The position numbers were made by a program, and so were the translations under genes. Below, one piece after another: positions 58,780 to 64,000 of a stretch of DNA of 64,000 nucleotides. How positions within the stretch are numbered: the first letter of the stretch is position 1; each line of letters starts with the position of its first letter. Source of the stretch: Prado023 sp963788325 (GTDB lineage: Bacteria; Actinomycetota; Actinomycetes; S36-B12; CAIYMF01); assembly GCA_963788325.1 (NCBI GenBank), contig CAWBGJ010000006.1, forward strand, positions 53,599 through 117,598, given 5' to 3'. Below the pieces are notes generated by a model, which had not been told where the DNA came from, made no database searches, and worked only from the letters and a program-made list of their open reading frames with translations.

Positions 58780-59070
58780 GGGACTGGTGCGGCTCACCGA
58801 GCGCGACCGGGCAAGGCGACCGGGAAGTGCGGATGGGGCGTCGGGCAGGGGGTAGGTGCGTTCCGGACCCGACGCGATGCGCTGCTGCGCTCGACCCTGC
58901 TCACCAGCCGGCGCCAGCGTTCGCAGACCGAGCTCGACGAGATCGCCCGCCGCGCGGGGGTACCGAACCGCTCACGGATGACCCAGGCCCAGCTGCAGGC
59001 GGAGGTGTTCGAGTGGGAGCAGCAGCGCCGACGCGCGGGGCGACAGGGGCGGGCCAACGATCGGGAGTGA
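58780..59070 (+). CDS. Possible short protein with Rho-N-like segment
   Basis: The frame continues from the nanE remnant to TGA 59070. Its end reads SQTELDEIARRAGVPNRSRM, TQAQLQAEVFEWEQQRRR, which resembles the SAP/Rho N-terminal helix-loop-helix. No clear start codon with RBS was found, so it may be the C-terminus of a lost gene or a small gene starting around 58850. Confidence 0.3.
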   Translation, partial: GTGAAHRARPGKATGKCGWGVGQGVGAFRTRRDALLRSTLLTSRRQRSQTELDEIARRAGVPNRSRMTQAQLQAEVFEWEQQRRRAGRQGRANDRE

Positions 59071-59387
59071 CGCTGGATCTCCCCGGGTTCCACCTGATAA
59101 CGTGATGCACGCGTCCAGAAACCGGCGCAGCAGAGAACAACCGCGTGGCAGTCCCAGTCGTGAGCCGGGTTGAGCAACAGCCCGTGGGCCGCGAGGGCGT
59201 TCGCTCCGCGCCACCAGCCAGCGGGCCCCAAGCCCCGCAGCGGCCATCAGAACGCCCCCGGTATTGACCCCGTCCCGCCGGGTAGTTGCAGAACCGCGAC
59301 TCCACGAGCATCCGCCGCGTGCGCTTCAGCCAGCAGGCCACGTCGGCGTCATCGGAAATGGTGAGCACACTCGAGACGAGGGTCCCC
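59071..59387. other. Ambiguous region upstream of the glycosyltransferase-sigma gene
   Basis: This stretch has no certain gene. On the minus strand a coding-like frame starts at the same CATG as the plus-strand gene (ATG 59389, preceded by AAAGGA) and reads MGTLVSSVLTISDDADVACW, then LKRTRRMLVESRFCNYPAG. With a frame change near 59265 it would go on as LGARWLVARSERPRGPRAVA. The plus strand is also open through part of it. Either a divergent small gene or only the promoter region is present. Confidence 0.3.
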
Positions 59388-61248
59388 ATGCTGGTTCACA
59401 TCCTTTGCAGACCTTTGACGAGCACGTCCCACATCCCCCAGGGCGAGCTGCGGTTCCTGGCCGACGCCCTGCGCAGTGGTGACGTCGAGATCATCGACGA
59501 CATCGCCGCGATCCCCAGCGGCGACCTCGTGTCCTCGGCTGACGCGTGCGCCGCGGAGTTGACGCAGCGCTGGGCTGACGAGGGCCGGCCGGACCTCATG
59601 CACACGGTCGGTGTGGTCGCGACGATGGCAGCGGTGCGGGCCGTCAACGGGCTGCCCGCCCACGAGCGGATTCCCGTCGTGGCCACCTTCGACGAGAAGC
59701 CCGTCCCGGTGGAGGTAGAGCGTCGGCTGGCCCAGCACGTGGCCGCCCTGCTGCCACTGTCCCAGGCCGAGCGTGATCGCTGGCGCCGGGAGCGGGTCAG
59801 GACTCTGTGGTCAGGCGCGTTCCCGATCCCCATCAGCGTCCCGGATCCCGATCGGGTCCCCAGCGCGGGTGGCGATGTGGTCACCCTGGCCAGCGGCTCG
59901 GACCTCGACCCGGCGCTCGACTCGATGCGGCACTGGGCAGGGCGCCTGGTGATCGCGGCACGGCTGTCCCCGGACCGGGTGCAGGCCCTGCACGAGCGGG
60001 CCCACGCCTTGGGGGTCGGCGACAGGATCGACCTGCGTCCCGGGCTGCGTGGTGAGCCCCGCGAGCGGCAGTGGTCGCGCAGTGCGATCGTCCTGGCCGG
60101 CTCGCAGGGCTCACGTCACGCCGGTCAGGTCCTGGAGGCTGCGGCGCACGCGGTGCCGGCCATCGCGGTCGCTGAGGACGCGCACCTGGACCATGTGGTC
60201 CCGATGACCACGGGCCTGTTGCTCGAACGGGGAGCGCCGCCTCGAGCCTGGGGCCGCGCGATCGCCTCGCTGGTCGAGGACCCGTTCCAGGCGCGGGCCC
60301 TTGGCGCGTCCGCGTTGCTGCGGGTCACCACGGTGAACACCCCGGCGATGACGGCCCACCGACTGGCCGTCCTGTACCGGGAGGTCCTCGGCCCCGATGA
60401 GCTGGCTGCCCCCGTCGCGGTTCCGTCCGCGGGCTCGCCTGCGCTACGCACACCGGGTGAGCGTGACGAGCTGGCCCTGGAGTACCTGCCCCTGGCTCGC
60501 CAGCTCGCGGGGTGGTACACCGGCCGCGGTCAGAGCCACGAGGACCTCGTCCAGGTTGCCTCCTTGGGCCTCGTCCGCGCCGCCGAGCGGTTCGACCCGG
60601 CGCACGGCAAGGAGTTCCACTCGTTCGCTATCCCGACGATCCTCGGTGAGTTGCGCCGGCACTTCCGTGACCACGCATGGGCGGTACGCGTGCCGCGTGG
60701 CCTGCAGGAGACCACCATGGAGCTGCAGCGCGCCACCGAGACGGTCCGTGCGGCGATGGGTCATGAGCCCAGCGCAGCCGAGCTGGCCGCCGAGCTGGGC
60801 GTGTCGCAGGAGGTTGTCCGACTCGCGCTGCGCGCCGATGGTGAGGCGCGATGGACGCATTCGTTGGACCATCCCGTGGGCGAGGCCGAGTCCGTGGCCG
60901 ACCTGATGGGAGAGTACGACTCCGAGCTGGAGCTCGGTGGAGCTGCGCCGCGACGTCCAGCGGCTGCTCGGAGCCCTTCCCGAGCGCGAGCAGCAGATCC
61001 TGCTCATGCGCTTCTTCGGCGGACGCACCCAGGCCCAGATCGCGGCCCGGCTGGGCATCTCCCAGGTGCATGTCTCCCGTCTGCTGTCCCGCGCCCTTGC
61101 GGCGCTGCGCGACCACGTGCTCGACGGCGTCCCGCTGCCCGCGGCCTGGCAGGATCCGGCCCTCTGCGCGCCGCCTGCCGAGGACCACCCCGACGACCGC
61201 AGTGCCGACCAGGCGCAGGCGGTCCCCGCACCTCGCCGGGCCAGTTGA
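59388..61248 (+). CDS. Glycosyltransferase-fold domain fused to SigB/SigF-family sigma factor, one frameshift
   Basis: The product is about 619 residues. Residues 20-340 resemble a GT-B (GT4-like) glycosyltransferase: PDLMHTVGVVATMAAVRAVN, IPVVATFDEKP, VAALLPLSQAERDRWRRERV, then AGRLVIAARLSPDRVQALHE and GQVLEAAAHAVPAIAVAEDA, TTGLLLERGAPPRAW. The usual EX7E donor motif is degraded: only the second Glu remains. From residue 355 come sigma regions 2 (EDLVQVASLGLVRAAERFDP, SFAIPTILGELRRHFRDHAW), 3 (GHEPSAAELAAELGVSQEVV) and 4 (TQAQIAARLGISQVHVSRLL), the last after a one-base frame change near 60935. Domains 1 and sigma 2-3 share one unbroken frame, so the fusion itself does not depend on the frameshift. 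ATG 59388 follows GAGGG; ATG 59358 is an alternative. Confidence 0.82.
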
Positions 61249-61317
61249 GGCCCGCACCCTCCGGAGCGAGTCTCGCACCCGGCGGGGACAACCCACTACA
61301 CAACAGAGAGGTATCAC

Positions 61318-61491
61318 ATGGGAACCGATGACAAGATCCGGCACGGCATCGACGAGGCCACCGGCAAGGTGAAGGAAGCCGCTGGCAAGTTGCTGGGGGA
61401 CGACAGCCTCGAGAACGAGGGTCAGCGCGACCAGTCCAAGGCTGACCTGAAGCAGGCCACCGACGACGTCAAGGACGCGTTCAACAACTGA
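61318..61491 (+). CDS. csbD: CsbD-family stress protein
   Basis: The 57-residue hydrophilic protein (DKIRHGIDEATGKVKEAAGK, then LLGDDSLENEGQRDQSKADL) is a textbook CsbD member. In Bacillus subtilis csbD belongs to the sigma-B general stress regulon. GAGAGG precedes ATG 61318. It lies 69 bases after the SigB/SigF-type sigma gene, so the sigma factor could control it directly. A perfect 13-bp hairpin follows the stop. Confidence 0.9.
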   Translation: MGTDDKIRHGIDEATGKVKEAAGKLLGDDSLENEGQRDQSKADLKQATDDVKDAFNN

Positions 61492-61499
61492 CCCGAGCG

Positions 61500-61536
61500 G
61501 CAGGCCGCGACGACACCGATGCCCGTCGCGGCCTGC
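61500..61536 (+). terminator. Strong hairpin after csbD
   Basis: GCAGGCCGCGACG (61500-61512) and CGTCGCGGCCTGC (61524-61536) form a perfect 13-bp stem with an 11-base loop, starting 8 bases after the csbD stop. No T-tract follows, as is common in high-GC bacteria. Confidence 0.75.
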
Positions 61537-61617
61537 TCTCGTGTCCCGACGGCGCCCGGGTGCCGTTCGAGGAAGGCTCGCGGGGCCATTGCCCGCGATA
61601 GGAGGCAGGGAGAAGTG

Positions 61618-62318
61618 ATGTTCGCTTGGCGGACCGGCCTGGCGATGGCCCGTCAGCTGCGCGACGTGCGCGCAGTGATCTTCGACCGGGATGACACGCT
61701 GGTCCACGACCAACCCGGCCCTCTCCTGGGCCGACGCCGTCTGGAGCCACTGCCCGGTGCGGCGCAGGCCGTGCACGCGGCGCGTGCCGCGGGACTGCGG
61801 GTGGGCGTGGTGACCCAGTCCGGGATCGGGCATCCCTCGCGGGTGGCGGCCCGGGCCGATCTGGTCAACGCGCGCATCGACGGTCTGCTGGGCCCCTTCG
61901 ACACCTGGCAGTCGTGCACGCACGGCCCGGCCCAGGGGTGCAGGTGCCGCGGCCCAGCCCCGGGTCATGATCTCATCGTGCGGGCGGCGCACGCCTTGGA
62001 GGTGCCCGCCCATCAGGTGGTCGTCATCGCAGATCTCGGGTCCGACATCCGTGCCGCCCAGTCCGCCGGTGCGGTCGGGATCCTGGTGCCCGCCCGCCGC
62101 ACCATGCGTGCCGGGAAGTGCGTGAGGTGCCCCTGGTCGAGTGGTCCCTTCCCGACGCGGTCGCGCTCGTGCTCAGCCAGCGCCGGACCCGGCGGTCCCA
62201 GGGCGTGCCCGAGATCGGCCCGCCGGGCCCAGCACGTACCCCGCCACCGGAGCCCGACCGGCGCATCGGACGCCAGGACCGTCGGGTCGCGGGAGCAGGC
62301 CATGATGGGGGAAATTGA
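61618..62318 (+). CDS. HAD-IIIA phosphatase, GmhB-like, one frameshift
   Basis: The product of about 233 residues has the HAD nucleophile motif VIFDRDDTLVHD (Asp-x-Asp with Asp in place of Gly), motif II VVTQSG and motif IV IADLGSDIRAAQSAGAVGIL. The segment SCTHGPAQGCRCRGPAPG provides the Cys/His zinc site of GmhB-type D-glycero-D-manno-heptose 1,7-bisphosphate and histidinol phosphatases. A frame change near 62115 gives a C-terminal tail (VREVPLVEWSLPDAVALVL) to TGA 62318. ATG 61618 has AGGGAGAAG upstream. GmhB homologues often sit with glycosyltransferases, which fits the fused domain next door. Confidence 0.75.
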
Positions 62319-62456
62319 CCGACGAGCGTCGCGCCCCGGGATCGGCCGACCGCCGCGTGCCCCACCCTGCCGCGCACTAGGCGCTCGGCTCGTCGCGGAC
62401 TAATCTTGTCCCGGCGAGCAGGTGTCGGGGCGTCCGTGCGGGTTGGGGGTGTGTTC

Positions 62457-63650
62457 GTGGAGAGCCAGGATCGGCGCAACGCCGACCGGCAGACAGTGCG
62501 CTGGCGGACACGGTGGTGGCCCTGCGCGACGAGGTCGACGGGCTTCGGACAGCTGCACGCCTGCGGGCAGTCATCGAACAGGCCAAGGGCGTGCTGGTCG
62601 AGCGGCACCACATCACCCTCGATGAGGCGTTCGGCCAGCTGCGTGCGATGTCCCAGGAGCACAACGTGCGCCTGGTCGAGGTCGCTGCGACCGTCGTCGG
62701 GGTGTCTGTCCCCGAGGCGCAGAGGCGCTCTACCTGCCGGACGGCACCCTGCGCGAACGGGTCCCGGCCTCCCCGCTACCTCGCGCAGCTGGACCGCCCT
62801 GCAGGAGCAGCCCGATGTCCGGGCCGGGGTGGTCAGCGCCCTGCTCGACGCGGTCGCGGGCGCGACCAGGCGCGGTGATGAGGCCGCCCAACTGGTCTGC
62901 GACCTGCTTGCCGGGGAGCGCCCGGCCGCGGTCACGCTCTACCGACTGGCCGATGACGACTCGCTGCGCCTCGTTGGGCAGTCGGGCGTGGCTGGTGACC
63001 TCATGAGTTCCTGGCGCAGCATCCCGCCGTCCCGGGACATCCCCTACGTGCGCGGCGCGCTGGACAACGAGACGTACTTCTGGGCCAGCAAGGCGGATCT
63101 GGTCGCCGAGTTCAGCAACGTCGACGCGATGCGCACCACCTTCGAGGCCGTGGCCACGGTGCCGATCCTCGACGGGACCGGCACGGTGGGTGTCGCGGCC
63201 TGATTGGTCCGGGATCGAGGTCGCCGCCGAGCGGGTGGAGTTCATCACCCGACGGTCCAGCGGGTGACCCCGATGCTGTTGCGCAACGTGCGGCGGCCGA
63301 CCCGGAGCTGGACTGGATGAACACCCTGCTCCAGCTGCACCTGGACCCGTGGCTGCTCCTCGAGACGATCCCGGGTGCCATGGCGTGGTCCGGGACTTCC
63401 TCGTGCAGGATGCCGCGGAGCAGCTGAGCGGCGCTGAGGCCTGGCGGGGCCGCCGCCTCCTGGAGATCTGGCCGTCCCTGGCTCAGGACGGCACCTCGCA
63501 CGCCCTGGCCGGACTGGTATGCCGGCGGTTCCTGGACCACGACCGTGGGCGTAGCACCCGGCTCCTCGCGGCGCTTCGGCGGCCGGGTCCGGGCAGTCCG
63601 CCTGGGCCCGCGGATCACCCTGGTCTGGCGTCCCGGCAGGGTCGCTGACC
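62457..63650 (+). CDS. ANTAR-GAF-PAS signalling protein, frameshifted
   Basis: The restored product of about 390 residues has an N-terminal ANTAR RNA-binding domain (RLRAVIEQAKGVLVERHHIT, LDEAFGQLRAMSQEHNVRLV, then EVAATVVG). A GAF domain follows (AAQLVCDLLAGERPAAVTLY; YVRGALDNETYFWASKADLV; TFEAVATVPILDG) and ends as VERVEFITR..VTPMLLRNV. A PAS-like segment closes it (VRDFLVQDAAEQLSGAEAWR, GRRLLEIWPSLAQDG). Frame changes lie near 62505, 62730, 63200, 63255, 63380 and 63570. ANTAR proteins control transcription by antitermination on dual-hexaloop RNA. Here the ANTAR domain precedes the sensor domains, the reverse of the usual GAF-ANTAR order. GTG 62457 is the tentative start. Confidence 0.65.
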
Positions 63651-64000
63651 GGACCACGGCGTGGCCGTCAGGCCGCGCGGGTCGCCCGGTGGCCGCACCG
63701 CGTAGTGCGCGGCAGGGCCTGGCCACGCGCGGTCGATCCGGGCGTGGCGCTGCCCGCACGCGCGTATGGACCGTCACCATGCGGGTCGAGGTGGAGTCCA
63801 GCTCGCAGCCGGGACGTCCCCAGCGGATCGGAGACCGGCATCGACCGCCTCGACAGCGCCAGAACCTACCGCGCAGGACGCCAGGAGATGGACGAGGAGA
63901 TCCTGGCCGACAACGATCCCGCCACTGCGCGGGGGCGGCCGATGGGGCTGAGACGTTCGACGCCCAGCCGCCCGCCGCCGCGGACCACGCCCACGAGGCC
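63651..64000. other. 3' window edge, weak coding signal
   Basis: No gene can be named. A plus-strand frame near 63837-63930 reads TGIDRLDSARTYRAGRQEMD, EEILADNDPAT, which looks coding-like and may be the start of a gene cut by a further frame change or the window end. Confidence 0.25.

Overview
The window is GC-rich DNA with strong G/C bias in third codon positions, dense operon-style gene packing (many ATGA stop/start overlaps), leaderless-looking starts and families typical of Actinomycetota: DUF222-HNH endonuclease, SigB/SigF-type sigma factor, CsbD, DksA/TraR zinc-finger protein, membrane pyrophosphatase and an actinobacterial Tad pilus locus. I cannot place it below phylum. Many genes are broken by single-base frame changes (roughly 6.3-11.3, 13.6-16.3, 18.7, 21-29, 31-35.5 and 60.9-63.6 kb) although their products align end to end across the breaks. 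In the membrane pyrophosphatase gene several breaks are explained by one extra or missing base, so I read them as sequencing or assembly indels rather than decay. The 36.4-60.9 kb segment is almost free of them.

Layout. 0-6.1 kb: a carbohydrate region with a DUF4380 protein (cut by the window edge), a GH3 beta-glucosidase preceded by a lipoprotein gene and a perfect 18-bp LacI-type operator, and a divergent secreted beta-helix protein. 6.3-12.9 kb: a TetR/ACT/GNAT coding stretch, a DksA-like protein, a P-type cation ATPase, a 44-residue membrane peptide and a LysR regulator. 13-20.6 kb: a CeoS/alanine-dehydrogenase-like enzyme, a membrane pyrophosphatase overlapping a glycosyltransferase, an SOS-box-preceded DUF222-HNH gene and metA, whose Glu111 predicts acetyl-CoA use. 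20.7-33.8 kb: membrane proteins, a DEAD-box helicase, two DUF202 genes, a flavin oxidoreductase, an MFS transporter coupled to a PLP decarboxylase/lyase, a DUF1801-MORN protein with a phased operator array, a DUF6206 protein coupled to a class III aminotransferase, and a C69 peptidase.

33.9-47.1 kb is a Tad/Flp pilus locus: divergent helical hypotheticals, a possible sigma-like regulator, CpaB-like SAF protein, CpaE-like ATPase, TadA, TadB, TadC, a Flp-type pilin, two TadE-like and one TadG-like pseudopilins, and a 1084-residue membrane protein with LysM repeats and a C-terminal BTAD domain. A cluster of nine RTTGCC motifs lies in the divergent control region. 47.1-58.5 kb holds intact metabolic and transport genes: CaCA exchanger, amidase, enoyl-reductase-like protein, YccF, YihY/BrkB, K+ channel, methyltransferase, DUF5995, an ABC transporter pair and uridine phosphorylase, followed by a nanE remnant.

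59.4-63.6 kb is a stress/signalling group: a glycosyltransferase fold fused to a SigB/SigF-family sigma factor, csbD, a GmhB-like HAD phosphatase and an ANTAR-GAF-PAS protein with its RNA-binding domain at the unusual N-terminal end. The glycosyltransferase-sigma fusion is the most striking object in the window.
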